The position numbers and the translations under genes were made by a program. The notes beneath the pieces were generated by a model. That model was not told the DNA's origin. It made no database searches and worked only from the letters and a program-made list of their open reading frames with translations. From DYJE01 sp964637565 (GTDB lineage Bacteria > Desulfobacterota > Desulfobacteria > Desulfobacterales > Desulfolunaceae), in assembly GCA_964637565.1 (NCBI GenBank), contig CAZWTY010000046.1, positions 1-31,110 of the forward strand: DNA of 31,110 nucleotides. The letters are read 5' to 3'. Every line of letters begins with the position of its first letter. Within the stretch, counting starts at the first letter, position 1. Shown here piece by piece: positions 7,901 through 15,531 of this stretch.

Positions 7901-9248
7901 TTCCAGTGTGGGCTACGAGACACGCATCGAAGCCGCGGTCCGGGCGTTCCGGAACCATGCCCGGGCCGGGGAAGAGCCGAAATCCTCGGATTACGCCCCG
8001 CTGTTTTTCACGCCTTCGAAGAAACTGGCCGGAAAAAACCTGGTGATCCCCAACTGGGACCCCATCACCTGCCGGTTCCTTGTCTCAGTGTTGAAACGGG
8101 AGGGGATCAACGCCTATCTCATCGACGAGACTGCGCCCATCATCTCACGGAGCCTCAAGTTCAACACCGGCCAGTGCATCCCGGTGAACGCCATTGCCCA
8201 GGGATTCGCCGAGACCGTGAAAAAACACGACCTCGACCCGGCGAACACCCTTTTGTGGATCAGCAAGGCCAACATGTGCAACCTGAAGCTCTACCCCAAC
8301 TTCATCGCCTCCCTTTTTCCGGCTTACGGCCTTGAAAAGGCGGGGATCTACCACGGGGAGATCACCTACATCGACATCTCGGTCCGGGCGTCGATGAACG
8401 CCTATTTCGCTCACATGTTCGGGGGCATGATCCGCAAAATGGGCTGCAAAATCAGGCCGTACGAGCTGGAAAAAGGGGCCACGGACCGGGTCATCGAAAA
8501 AAGCGTGGAGATCCTCGAGGACGCCTTTCTCGGCAACCGTCCCAAGGAAGAGGCCGTGTCCCAGATCGTGTCCCGCTTCGAATGGATTGAAACCCGGCAG
8601 GAAATCAGGCCGAAAGTGGCGATCTTCGGAGATATCTACGTCCGGGACAACAGCGTGATGAACCAGGACCTGATCCGGTTCATCGAGGAAAACGGCGGCG
8701 AGGTGGTCACCACGCCCTACACGGAAATGGGCAAAATGATCGCCTCCATGTATTTCAAGAAATGGTTCAACGAGGGGCTCTACATGAGTCTGGTGTCGGT
8801 GAAGGCTCTGGTGACGGGCATGAAGCTCATCGAAAAGAAGTACCACCGGTATTTCGAACGGGTGATCAAGGAGCCGGAGCACAGCTACGACGACGATCCG
8901 GAAACCATCCTGTCCGCCTTCCACGTGAAGCCGGAAAACGCCGGGGAATCCATGGAAAACATCCTGAAGATCCACTACCTGGCCAAACATTACCCGGATC
9001 TCAGTTTGTTCGTCCAGGCCAGCCCGGCCTTCTGCTGCCCCTCCATCGTCACCGAGGCGATGAAGCAGGAAATCGAAGCGGTCACCGGCATCCCCGTGGT
9101 GTCCATTACCTACGACGGCACCGGAGGCATCAAAAACCAGAGCGTGATTCCCTACCTGAAGTTCCCGAGAACCACCCGCCCGGCCCTGGCGCCGGACAAC
9201 GCAAGCCCGCCCCCGGTGAAAAGCGGCGGCCTGCTGATCGCGCTGTGA
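4992..9248 (+). CDS. Acyl-CoA dehydratase activase fusion (two BadF/HgdC-type ATPase domains, DUF2229, HgdB-like)
   Basis: A 1418-residue member of the large activase family related to HgdC and BcrA/BcrD, ATP-driven electron donors of 2-hydroxyacyl-CoA dehydratases and benzoyl-CoA reductases. Domain 1 (about 5-255) starts GIDIGSVSVAIAE; domain 2 (about 336-595) starts GIDIGSTSTKAVIVD. Each has CAAGTGSF and a second Cys (C121/C162; C463/C501), the [4Fe-4S] ligands bridging an HgdC dimer. Only domain 2 keeps EIGGQDAKF; domain 1 has MVGGEKFG. From about 613 a DUF2229 region carries C617, C620, C624 and C642. The C-terminal part (about 1000-1390) resembles dehydratase component D proteins. GGAG at 4980-4983 sets the start. 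It stands alone with no separate dehydratase subunits nearby, and its substrate is unknown. Confidence 0.88.
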   Translation: MTSNILGIDIGSVSVAIAEITPDSTLVETACDVHKGDIKGCLSRLLGRFDFSRIGLVVKTSTTPKRVRAHEVYDNQVSVIAAARHRHGNVRSILMVGGEKFGLLQFDEEGNYRSYKTNTSCAAGTGSFLDQQAGRLNLASIEDLSRVAVENENDFPLIASRCAVFAKTDLIHAQQEGYSLAEISDGLCHGLAKNIVDTLFSGGTRAEGPILFCGGVSKNLAVKHHLESLTGISLVVDELSHLYGALGAALSGLADRDKGLFQENGEQLTRDTIFILEKKEKELACAPLTLELSSFPTFESAERFLHVPDHGANTANPVETDLYRAFKEGEQLAVCLGIDIGSTSTKAVIVDLAGDVLAGFYTRTAGNPLSAVCAIFETLDQRLVSDKKVNLEILSCATTGSGRKFIGRMIGADLFLDEITAHARAAVKLNPDVDTIIEIGGQDAKFTTLKNGRVTSSVMNNVCAAGTGSFIEEQARKLGCPLSDYAERTLGVGAPQASDRCTVFMERDLNHYLSEGYDVNEVLASVLHSVRDNYLIKVANEAAIGEVVFFQGATAKNQALVAAFEQRLGKPVLVSEFCHLTGALGTALTLLDENVTATSFRGLGLYKKNIPLRSEICSLCTNHCKISVAEIDGETVAYGFLCGRDYDTKRYVGSKVKGFDLLAERKKIQRLADHEIPLSFRGPLVGIPAALHMAEDLPYWQRFFHSLSIRTVTSETVKDAVKRGKNLSETEFCAPATAMYGHVEFLLEKADVVFLPYYLENKNRNARRQFCYYTQYLPSIMADRDRQRVMTPLLRYLYSPFHTKMELYRMLKGLGLSVSIFEVSQAYDRAFDLKREHSQALQDLYENERDSAGDVSVVFLGRPYTVLNPSANNGIPDIFRKLGVKTFFQDMVPVEADENHALEPLLTDLHWNYPAAILKTAHAVAETRGVYPVFVTSFKCTPDSFGLRYFKQLMAERGKPYLILELDEHDSSVGYETRIEAAVRAFRNHARAGEEPKSSDYAPLFFTPSKKLAGKNLVIPNWDPITCRFLVSVLKREGINAYLIDETAPIISRSLKFNTGQCIPVNAIAQGFAETVKKHDLDPANTLLWISKANMCNLKLYPNFIASLFPAYGLEKAGIYHGEITYIDISVRASMNAYFAHMFGGMIRKMGCKIRPYELEKGATDRVIEKSVEILEDAFLGNRPKEEAVSQIVSRFEWIETRQEIRPKVAIFGDIYVRDNSVMNQDLIRFIEENGGEVVTTPYTEMGKMIASMYFKKWFNEGLYMSLVSVKALVTGMKLIEKKYHRYFERVIKEPEHSYDDDPETILSAFHVKPENAGESMENILKIHYLAKHYPDLSLFVQASPAFCCPSIVTEAMKQEIEAVTGIPVVSITYDGTGGIKNQSVIPYLKFPRTTRPALAPDNASPPPVKSGGLLIAL

Positions 9249-9293
9249 TGCGTGGAAAGATCGGGCGGGGGGGGCTGCTGCAGGAATATCGTA

Positions 9294-9323
9294 TTGTGCA
9301 ATGGATGATTTTGCTGGTACAAT
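9294..9323 (+). promoter_or_regulatory. Putative promoter of TA module 3
   Basis: TTGTGC (9294-9299), an 18-bp spacer and TACAAT (9318-9323) lie just past the activase gene. An A-rich leader follows, then GGAGG (9359-9363) before the antitoxin ATG. No TGTACA pair like those of modules 1 and 2 is present. Confidence 0.5.
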
Positions 9324-9368
9324 CAAGGGAAAAAAATTTAAAAATAATCCGAAGTTTTGGAGGAAACG

Positions 9369-9590
9369 ATGCCAGTCATAAATTACAATCATGTCCTGTC
9401 AGAAATCAAGGAGCTCAATCTGGCCGATCAATTGAGGCTTTTAGAAGATGTTGCCGGACTGATAAGAAAAAAAACGACACCTGAACACAGACGAAGCATC
9501 ATGGAGATTCAGGGGAAGGGCAAACAACTCTGGAACAATCTTGACATAAAAAAATACATCGATGAGGAGCGTTCTTCGTGGAATGGATAA
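9369..9590 (+). CDS. VapB-like antitoxin of a PIN toxin
   Basis: A 73-residue protein, mostly helical, directly before and overlapping a PIN toxin gene. The N-terminal half (NHVLSEIKELNLADQLRLLEDVAGLIRKK) resembles DUF2281-type antitoxins. The C-terminal GKGKQLWNNLDIKKYIDEERSSW is the recognisable toxin-binding tail of this antitoxin group, with its closing ERSSW. ATG 9369 was chosen because GGAGG precedes it at normal spacing; an in-frame TTG at 9357 lies within the ribosome site. Its base composition is poorer in G+C than the activase before it and the antiporter after it, so the pair is probably an inserted module. Confidence 0.75.
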   Translation: MPVINYNHVLSEIKELNLADQLRLLEDVAGLIRKKTTPEHRRSIMEIQGKGKQLWNNLDIKKYIDEERSSWNG

Positions 9591-10021
9591 CCCGTTTAAG
9601 TGGGAAAACGATCGGACTGGATACAGCTCCCCTGATTTATTTCATGGAAGAACACCCTTTCTATCTGGAATTCGTCCGCCCTTTTTTTCAAGCCTTGGAC
9701 CGTGGTGATATTATTGTTGTCACGTCCACCATCACTTTGCTGGAAGTCCTGGTTTATCCAATCCGTGAACATGACAACGCCTTGGCATCTGAATACAGGG
9801 ATATTCTTCTTCGGTCCAACTTGGTGATGATGGATGTCACAAGCTCCATTTCAGAACACGCCGCGAAATTAAGAGCCTCTTACACCCTAAGGACGCCTGA
9901 TGCCCTTCAAATAGCCACGGCGCTCCAGGCTGGGGCCACCACTTTTTTTACCAACGATGTCCGGCTGCCCCAAATTGAGGGAATCGAGATATTGATGCTG
10001 GATCATCTGTCCGAGGCATGA
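9578..10021 (+). CDS. PIN-domain toxin (VapC-like), second copy
   Basis: A 147-residue PIN-domain RNase unrelated in detail to the one at 551-991. The catalytic acids are D15 (GLDTAPLIYF), E56 (LLEVLVYP), D108 (RTPDALQIATA) and D127 (TNDVRLPQ). It starts with GTG at 9578, 13 bp inside the antitoxin gene, with GAGGAG at 9564-9569 as its ribosome site. This differs from module 1, where the toxin has no site of its own. The GLDTAPLIYFMEEHP opening is typical of VapC proteins partnered with the DUF2281-like antitoxins. The RNA target cannot be inferred. Confidence 0.87.
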   Translation: MEWITRLSGKTIGLDTAPLIYFMEEHPFYLEFVRPFFQALDRGDIIVVTSTITLLEVLVYPIREHDNALASEYRDILLRSNLVMMDVTSSISEHAAKLRASYTLRTPDALQIATALQAGATTFFTNDVRLPQIEGIEILMLDHLSEA

Positions 10022-10085
10022 ACAGTGGGATGAAGTGCTTGAAAAGGCCACCGATTATTTCATAATCATAAGGAACACAAGACCC

Positions 10086-12050
10086 ATGGGTTTAGCCGCA
10101 GACATCGTCATTCTCGTGGTCGCCGCCCTGATCGGCGCGCTGATCGCCCAGAGGCTCAGGCAGCCTCTGATCCTGGGCTACATCTTCGCCGGCATCCTGG
10201 TGGGGCCCCACACCGGCGGGATCACCGTGGGGGACGTGCATGAAATCGAGATCCTGGCGGAAATCGGCGTGGCTCTCCTCCTGTTCGCCCTGGGCCTGGA
10301 GTTTTCCCTGGACGAACTGAAGCCGGTCAGGGGTATCGCCCTTTTGGGAACCCCGATCCAGATCATCCTCACCATGGCCCTGGGCTACGGCCTGGGACTT
10401 GGCATGGGGCTGTCCCATGTGGCCTCGGTGTGGTTCGGGGCCCTGATCTCCCTTTCGAGCACCATGGTGACCCTGAAGATCCTGATGAGCCGGGGGCTGA
10501 TGGGGACATTGTCCAGCCGGGTGATGATCGGTATGCTGATCGTCCAGGACCTGGCCGTGGTGCCGATGATGATCATCCTTCCCAAGCTGGGCAACCCCGA
10601 AGGCGGGCTGGCCATGCTTGGAGCCGCCGTCGTGAAATCCGTGGCGTTTCTCGCCGTGATGTTCGTGCTGGGCCGGAAGCTTCTTCCGCTTCTGCTGGCT
10701 TCGGTGGCGAAATGGAATTCCCGGGAGCTGTTCATCCTGACCATCACGGCTCTGGGGCTGGGTGTGGGGCTGGCCACCTATATGGTCGGCCTCTCCTTCG
10801 CCTTCGGGGCTTTTGTGGCCGGCATGGTTCTCTCCGAATCCGATTACGGACACCAGGCCCTGAGCGACATCGTGCCTCTCCGGGACATCTTCGGCCTGCT
10901 GTTCTTCACCAGCGTGGGCATGCTCATCGATCCAGCCTTTGTTCTGGAAAACATGGGACGCATCGTGTTTCTCGTCACGGTCATCGCCGTTCTCAAAGGA
11001 CTGATCTTCGCCATCTTATGCCGGCTGTTCCGCTACATCTACATCGTGCCCATGGCCGTGGGCCTGGGCCTGTTCCAGGTGGGTGAGTTCTCTTTTGTCC
11101 TGGCAAGGACAGGTCTTGCGGCCAAAGTCATCGATTTTGAGCTTTATTCCCTGGTCCTGTCGGTTTCCGTGTTCAGCATGATGGCCAGCCCCTTTGTATC
11201 GGCACTGGCCGGCCCCCTTTACCGGGTGAAAAAGCGGCTGATCGCCCAGGACCCGCCCCAGGCGGCCAACATGCCCGAAGAAGGGTTCCACGACCATACG
11301 GTGATCGCCGGAGGCGGACGGGTGGGGCAGCACGTGGCCCAGGTGCTGTCAAGGCTTTCCGTGCCCTTTGTCATTGTGGAGCTGAACTACCAGCGGATGA
11401 TCGAATGCCAGGAAGCCCGTTACCCCGTGATATTCGGAGACATGAGCCAGGAGGTGGTCATGGATGCGGCCCGGCTTGGCCAGGCCCGGCTGCTCCTGGT
11501 CACCACGCCGTCTGAAATCGTGTCCCGGAGCATTGTGCGCCGGGCCCACCTCCTGAAACCGGACCTCAGGATCGTGTCCAGGGCCGAAGGGGTGGAACAG
11601 GCCCAGTCCCTCTACGCCAGCGGCGTTTACATGGCCGTACTTCCGGAAATGGAGGCGGGCCTTGAAATCGCCCGCCAGGCCCTGCTCCACATGGAGGTTC
11701 CCGTTTCCGCCATCCAGGAGTACACCGACGCCGTGCGCCAGGGGGTCTACAAACCCATGACCGAAAGCCGTCCGGAACAGATGCTTCTTGAAAAACTTCA
11801 TCATTTCAGGACGATGCTTGAGATGTCCTGGGTAGGGGTCGGAGAGAGGAGCGTGCTTTCGGGGCAGACCATCGAACAGGCCGCCATCCGGTCGAAAACA
11901 GGGGCCACCGTGGTCGGCGTCCTGAGAGACGGTTTCATGACGGCCAATCCCGCCGCTGATTTTGTCTTCGCCCCGGATGACCTGGTGGCCGTGGTCGGGA
12001 ACCGTGTCGAACGCCGCCTGTTCTCCGATCTGGCCCGGGGACAGGGCTGA
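10086..12050 (+). CDS. Kef-type monovalent cation:proton antiporter (CPA2) with TrkA-N and TrkA-C domains
   Basis: A 654-residue inner-membrane protein. The first about 385 residues form 11-13 membrane segments of the CPA2/KefB transporter fold, with LRQPLILGYIFAGILVGP and LLLFALGLEFSLDEL near the N-terminus and VGLSFAFGAFVAGMVLSES in the core. A Rossmann TrkA-N (RCK) domain starts at about 402, with GGGRVG at 409-414 and an acidic strand end (FVIVELN). A TrkA-C domain follows at about 570-650. Such proteins exchange K+ or Na+ for H+ under nucleotide control. ATG 10086 (AGGA 11 nt upstream) was preferred over a GTG at 10035, which would add 17 residues without a clear ribosome site. It lies 35 bp before the DUF3124 gene. 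Confidence 0.88.
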   Translation: MGLAADIVILVVAALIGALIAQRLRQPLILGYIFAGILVGPHTGGITVGDVHEIEILAEIGVALLLFALGLEFSLDELKPVRGIALLGTPIQIILTMALGYGLGLGMGLSHVASVWFGALISLSSTMVTLKILMSRGLMGTLSSRVMIGMLIVQDLAVVPMMIILPKLGNPEGGLAMLGAAVVKSVAFLAVMFVLGRKLLPLLLASVAKWNSRELFILTITALGLGVGLATYMVGLSFAFGAFVAGMVLSESDYGHQALSDIVPLRDIFGLLFFTSVGMLIDPAFVLENMGRIVFLVTVIAVLKGLIFAILCRLFRYIYIVPMAVGLGLFQVGEFSFVLARTGLAAKVIDFELYSLVLSVSVFSMMASPFVSALAGPLYRVKKRLIAQDPPQAANMPEEGFHDHTVIAGGGRVGQHVAQVLSRLSVPFVIVELNYQRMIECQEARYPVIFGDMSQEVVMDAARLGQARLLLVTTPSEIVSRSIVRRAHLLKPDLRIVSRAEGVEQAQSLYASGVYMAVLPEMEAGLEIARQALLHMEVPVSAIQEYTDAVRQGVYKPMTESRPEQMLLEKLHHFRTMLEMSWVGVGERSVLSGQTIEQAAIRSKTGATVVGVLRDGFMTANPAADFVFAPDDLVAVVGNRVERRLFSDLARGQG

Positions 12051-12085
12051 GGCTTTAACTGATGACGCCAATGAAAGGATAAGCC

Positions 12086-12547
12086 ATGAAAAAACTAGTG
12101 ATCCTCATCGCCCTGTTTGTCGCGGCCGCCCAAGGGCCGGCTCGGGCCGAAAGTTTGAGCTCCGGCCAGACCCTTTACGTTCCGGCTTACTCCCACATCA
12201 CCATCGGCAACCGGAACAAACCCTTTCTCCTCACCGTGACACTCCATGTCAGGAACGCGGACCCGAAGAACGCCATCACCCTCACGTCGGTAGACTATTA
12301 CGACAGCAACGGCAACCTGATCAAACGGTACCTGAACCGTCCCGTAACCATCCGCCCCCTGTCCTCGTCCCGTCATGTGGTTCCCCGGGATGAGAGGCAG
12401 GGCGGGTCGGGAGCCGGGTTCCTGGTCTCCTGGAAAGCGGACAGGGAGGTGAACCCTCCTGTGGTGGAAAGCGTGATGATCGGCGCCGAATCCCAGCAGG
12501 GGATCTCCTTCACGTCCCGGGGACAGGTCCTGGTTCTGGGCAACTGA
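12086..12547 (+). CDS. Exported DUF3124 protein
   Basis: A 153-residue protein with a classical signal peptide (MKKLVILIALFVAAAQGPARA, probable cut before ES). The mature part follows the DUF3124 pattern throughout: SGQTLYVPAYSHI, LTVTLHVRNADPKNAI, VDYYDSNGNLIKRYL, GGSGAGFLVSWKA, and a closing VESVMIGAESQQGISFTSRGQ. It should be periplasmic. No function is known for the family. It probably shares a transcript with the Kef-type antiporter 35 bp upstream. It converges on the PilZ gene with only 20 bp between, where a small GACC-ATTC-GGTC hairpin is the only structure. Confidence 0.8.
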   Translation: MKKLVILIALFVAAAQGPARAESLSSGQTLYVPAYSHITIGNRNKPFLLTVTLHVRNADPKNAITLTSVDYYDSNGNLIKRYLNRPVTIRPLSSSRHVVPRDERQGGSGAGFLVSWKADREVNPPVVESVMIGAESQQGISFTSRGQVLVLGN

Positions 12548-12567
12548 TCTTTTGCCGGACCATTCGG

Positions 12568-12978
12568 TCACATGCACTTCACCGAGCCGAAATCCCTGGT
12601 TTTCCAATTGAGGATCGGAAGAACCTTCTTACGGAATATTTTGAGGCCGATTTCGTAGCACGTGGTTTTTTCATCGGTTTCAATGTGGTTGCACCAGACG
12701 ACTTTGGCCTTGCATTCTGAAACATGATCGTCTCCCGCGAGAATCGGATCGTCGACCATCTTCACGTCAACCTGGTCGTCCGGCTCGAATTTTTTTTCGA
12801 CCCTCACACAGAGCCCGTCTTCACTGGCATTTTTGATCACAGCCCCGAACGGGTCGGACACGTTCATACCCAGGGGTGTCATGTCTATTCCGGATTCGGC
12901 GGAACTGCTGCTGCCTTTCATCATGAAAATGGGTATGGAGACGGTTTTTCGTTCATGCCTTCTTTTGTTTTCAACCAT
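12568..12978 (-). CDS. PilZ-domain c-di-GMP-binding protein
   Basis: A single-domain 136-residue PilZ protein. The two c-di-GMP contact motifs are visible: R6-R7-x2-R10 near the N-terminus (KRRHERK) and N50-x-S52-x2-G55 (NASEDG). The rest is a beta-barrel pattern, including KVVWCNHIETDEKTTCYEIGLKIF. Such proteins act as adaptors that change motility or surface behaviour when c-di-GMP rises; the partner is unknown. GGAGG lies just before the ATG on the minus strand. The 232-bp gap upstream to the oxidoreductase gene (12979-13210) holds no gene, and I see no convincing promoter in it. Confidence 0.85.
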   Translation of the reverse strand: MVENKRRHERKTVSIPIFMMKGSSSSAESGIDMTPLGMNVSDPFGAVIKNASEDGLCVRVEKKFEPDDQVDVKMVDDPILAGDDHVSECKAKVVWCNHIETDEKTTCYEIGLKIFRKKVLPILNWKTRDFGSVKCM

Positions 12979-13210
12979 GTAAATCCTCCGTAAGAAAATG
13001 ACAGGTTACAACAAAAAAGCCAGGCCGTGTGAGATGCAATGGGAAATGAGGGAAATGTCACAGAAACGGTCACGGTTGTTTTCTTATATCGGCAAGGACA
13101 ATTCAAAACCTGAATCGGCTTCATTCTTTTTTTGCCACATGCGCGTCCACGGCTGTTATGTCGGCTCATCACCTTCATCGTTCTCGGACATTCCACCCCC
13201 TATTTCCCTT

Positions 13211-15307
13211 TCAGGCCACCTGCTTTTTTTCCACCCGGCAGAGCAGGGCCTTGATGGGCACCGAAGCCGTCACCGGACATAGGGGTTTGTCGTCGGTGAT
13301 GATGTTGATGTTCAGCGTCTCCCAGCCGTCTTTCACCCCGTACCAGAACCCGTGGGGCGCATGGACCACCCCGGGATGGATATGGGGATCAAAGGCGGTC
13401 CGGATGTTCACCCGGCCCCGGGGGGACACCAGGTCCACCCATTCCCCCTCCGCGATGCCGAGACTTTCCGCCGTGTCCGGATGGATCTGGAGCAGGGGGT
13501 CGGGGGTCCTTTTTTTCAGGGAGGGGATATTCCGGTGGGAGCTGTGGTAAAACACCAGGTTCCGGCCGCCGGTGGTAAGGATCAGGGGGTAGTCGGCCAG
13601 GAGCTCCGGCCGGCTCACCGGGCTTTCCCCCGGTTCGCGGAACACGGGAAGGGGCGAAATGCCCAGGTGGTTCAGATAGTCGGCGTAAAGCTCCACCTTG
13701 CGTGACGGGGTTTTGAAGCCCCCCTTGGCCTCGTGGGTTTTGTAGGTGAGGGGTGTGGCGTGGAAGCCCATTCCCCTTAAGGTTTCAAAGGTAAGGCCCG
13801 TGGCCTCCAGACGGTGATCCAGGGCCTCTTCCACGGTGTTGAAATAGCCGGTGAGGTTCATTTTTTCCGCCAGGCCGATCATGATCTGTTTTTCGTCCCG
13901 GCAGTCCGGCTGGGGTTCCACGCATTGGATCTGGGCGAACACGTGGTTTTTCATCAGAAGGTCTTCCACGTCGTTCCGTTCGGACCAGTGGGCCGGAGGC
14001 AGGATGATGTCCGCCAGTTCCGTGGTGGGGGTGTGAAAGTAATCCACGGCAAAAAGGAAATCCACCGAGGAAAGCACGTTCCTGACCCGCCTGGAATTGG
14101 GGTAGGCGCAGACGCTGTTGTTGGCGAAAAGCCCCAGAACCTTGACCGGATAGGGTTTTGACTCCTCGATGGCCGGCCACACAGCCTGGGGCGCACAGGG
14201 AATGGGGATGAACTGGAGCAGCGGGTAGGTGTCGAGCCCCAGCTTCTTCCGGGCCGTTTCAGGGGGCAGATGGGTCATGGGGCTGTAGTCCGGACCGTAA
14301 CAGCTCCTTTTCCGGGTGGGCGGCGTGCAGTTCAGGTTCCCTCCGGGCACGTCCAGATTCCCGGTGATGGCGGCAAGGATGGTCAGGGCCCGGGCCAGGT
14401 CAAAGGCGTCGTTGGCCTGGCAGACCCCGCCCATGCCGGGGCCGATGCAGGCCGGCGCGTTTTCGGCGAAACACACGGCGGCGGCGGTGATTTTCTCCGC
14501 GGGAATCCAGGTGATTTCCGCCGTGCGTTCCGGGGAATAGCCCGCCACATGCTGCTTCAGCTGGTCGAAGCCCGTGGTCCAGCGTTCCACAAAATCCCGG
14601 TCGTAAAGATTCTTTTCGATGATCACATGGATGAAACAAAGGGCCAGGGCCACGTCCGTTCCCGGCCGGATCTGGAGGAAATGGTCGGCCTTTTCGGCGA
14701 ACCGTGTCCGCCTCGGGTCCACCACGATCAGCTTTGATCCTTTTTTCAGGCCCTCGTTGATGTCGTGGAGGTAAAGTCCCGGCCAGGAGTTTTCCGGATT
14801 GTGGGCCCAGAGGATCATGGCCCGGCTCATGGCGTAATCCGGGTCCACCATGCCGAAACCGCAGGTGGCGGCGCTGCCCACCACAATGGGGCCCCCGCTC
14901 ATGTTGGAAGGCGCCATGAAGTTGGGAGAGCCGAAAAGGCTGAGAAACCAGTTGAGGTAGGGGGCCATTCCCCGGGTGGTGCCCGATCCGAACACCACCG
15001 ACTCCGCACCCCAGAGTTCCCGGGCCTTTAGCAGCCGCTCGGCGATCCGGTCAAGAGCCTCGTCCCAGGACAGGGCGGTGACCGTTCCGCTCTTGCTCTT
15101 TTTGTCCCTGAAAAGGGGTTTTCTGATGCGTTCGGGATGGTACACGATTTCCATCACGGCCCGTCCCTTGGGGCAGATATACCCGTGGCTGAAGGGGTGG
15201 TCACGGTCTCCCCGGATTCCCGTGATTTTCCCTTCCGATACGGTGACAAGAACACCGCAGCGGGAATGGCATTCAAAGCAGATGGTTCTGACGGTGGTTT
15301 CGCCCAT
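13211..15307 (-). CDS. Molybdopterin (bis-MGD) oxidoreductase, DMSO-reductase superfamily
   Basis: A 698-residue catalytic subunit. The N-terminal [4Fe-4S] site is C10-x2-C13-x3-C17 and C45 (YICPKGR). The Mo-bis-MGD domains follow, with SGTTRGMAPYLNW, LWAHNPENSWPGLYLHD and VVDPRRTRFAEKADHFLQIRPGTD. The C-terminal dinucleotide-binding barrel spans about 575-690. C149 (SAATCGFG) lies where many family members have the metal-ligand residue, so a Cys-ligated thiosulfate/polysulfide reductase-like or acetylene-hydratase-like enzyme is possible. There is no twin-arginine signal, so it is cytoplasmic. No Fe-S or membrane partner gene adjoins it. GGAGG at 15313-15317 sets the start. It diverges from a GntR regulator, the likely controller. 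Confidence 0.85.
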   Translation of the reverse strand: MGETTVRTICFECHSRCGVLVTVSEGKITGIRGDRDHPFSHGYICPKGRAVMEIVYHPERIRKPLFRDKKSKSGTVTALSWDEALDRIAERLLKARELWGAESVVFGSGTTRGMAPYLNWFLSLFGSPNFMAPSNMSGGPIVVGSAATCGFGMVDPDYAMSRAMILWAHNPENSWPGLYLHDINEGLKKGSKLIVVDPRRTRFAEKADHFLQIRPGTDVALALCFIHVIIEKNLYDRDFVERWTTGFDQLKQHVAGYSPERTAEITWIPAEKITAAAVCFAENAPACIGPGMGGVCQANDAFDLARALTILAAITGNLDVPGGNLNCTPPTRKRSCYGPDYSPMTHLPPETARKKLGLDTYPLLQFIPIPCAPQAVWPAIEESKPYPVKVLGLFANNSVCAYPNSRRVRNVLSSVDFLFAVDYFHTPTTELADIILPPAHWSERNDVEDLLMKNHVFAQIQCVEPQPDCRDEKQIMIGLAEKMNLTGYFNTVEEALDHRLEATGLTFETLRGMGFHATPLTYKTHEAKGGFKTPSRKVELYADYLNHLGISPLPVFREPGESPVSRPELLADYPLILTTGGRNLVFYHSSHRNIPSLKKRTPDPLLQIHPDTAESLGIAEGEWVDLVSPRGRVNIRTAFDPHIHPGVVHAPHGFWYGVKDGWETLNINIITDDKPLCPVTASVPIKALLCRVEKKQVA

Positions 15308-15346
15308 GATGGCCTCCGGTCCGGCTTTCCGCCGAAAAAGATATTA

Positions 15347-15414
15347 TGATTATAATCACTGACCATTGTTGCAACAATAATGATTTATTGTTATTACAAT
15401 GTCAAGATGATAAT
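15347..15414. promoter_or_regulatory. Divergent promoter region with paired GntR-type operators
   Basis: ATTGTTGCAACAAT (15365-15378, perfect palindrome) and ATTGTTATTACAAT (15387-15400) are 22 bp apart and share the form TTGT-N4-ACAA, the layout of GntR/FadR-type sites. A third palindrome, TGATTATAATCA, is at 15347-15358. For the minus-strand oxidoreductase, TTGTTG (15377-15372), 17 bp and TATAAT (15354-15349) form a promoter whose -35 lies inside the first operator. For the plus-strand regulator, TTATTG (15385-15390), 18 bp and GATAAT (15409-15414) put the second operator over its -35. No gene was seen elsewhere in 15308-15531. Confidence 0.75.
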
Positions 15415-15531
15415 TAAAGCTGAACCGGGGTTTATATGGAGGTTTCCCCGGATCAGACATTGGTGTATAGGGAGCCAGCGTGATGAAAGGTGCGTCACCC
15501 TGGCGAAAACAAAGACCGGAGGACCGGATCA

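Noticed and set aside
6741..9392. Two antisense ORFs of 405 and 415 residues opposite the activase fusion
   Set aside because: Shadow frames of a gene with clear domains and motifs; no ribosome sites or recognisable motifs.
12979..13060. Minus-strand sigma-54-like site before the PilZ gene
   Set aside because: GG is followed after 10 bp by GT instead of the required GC, and there is no activator link.
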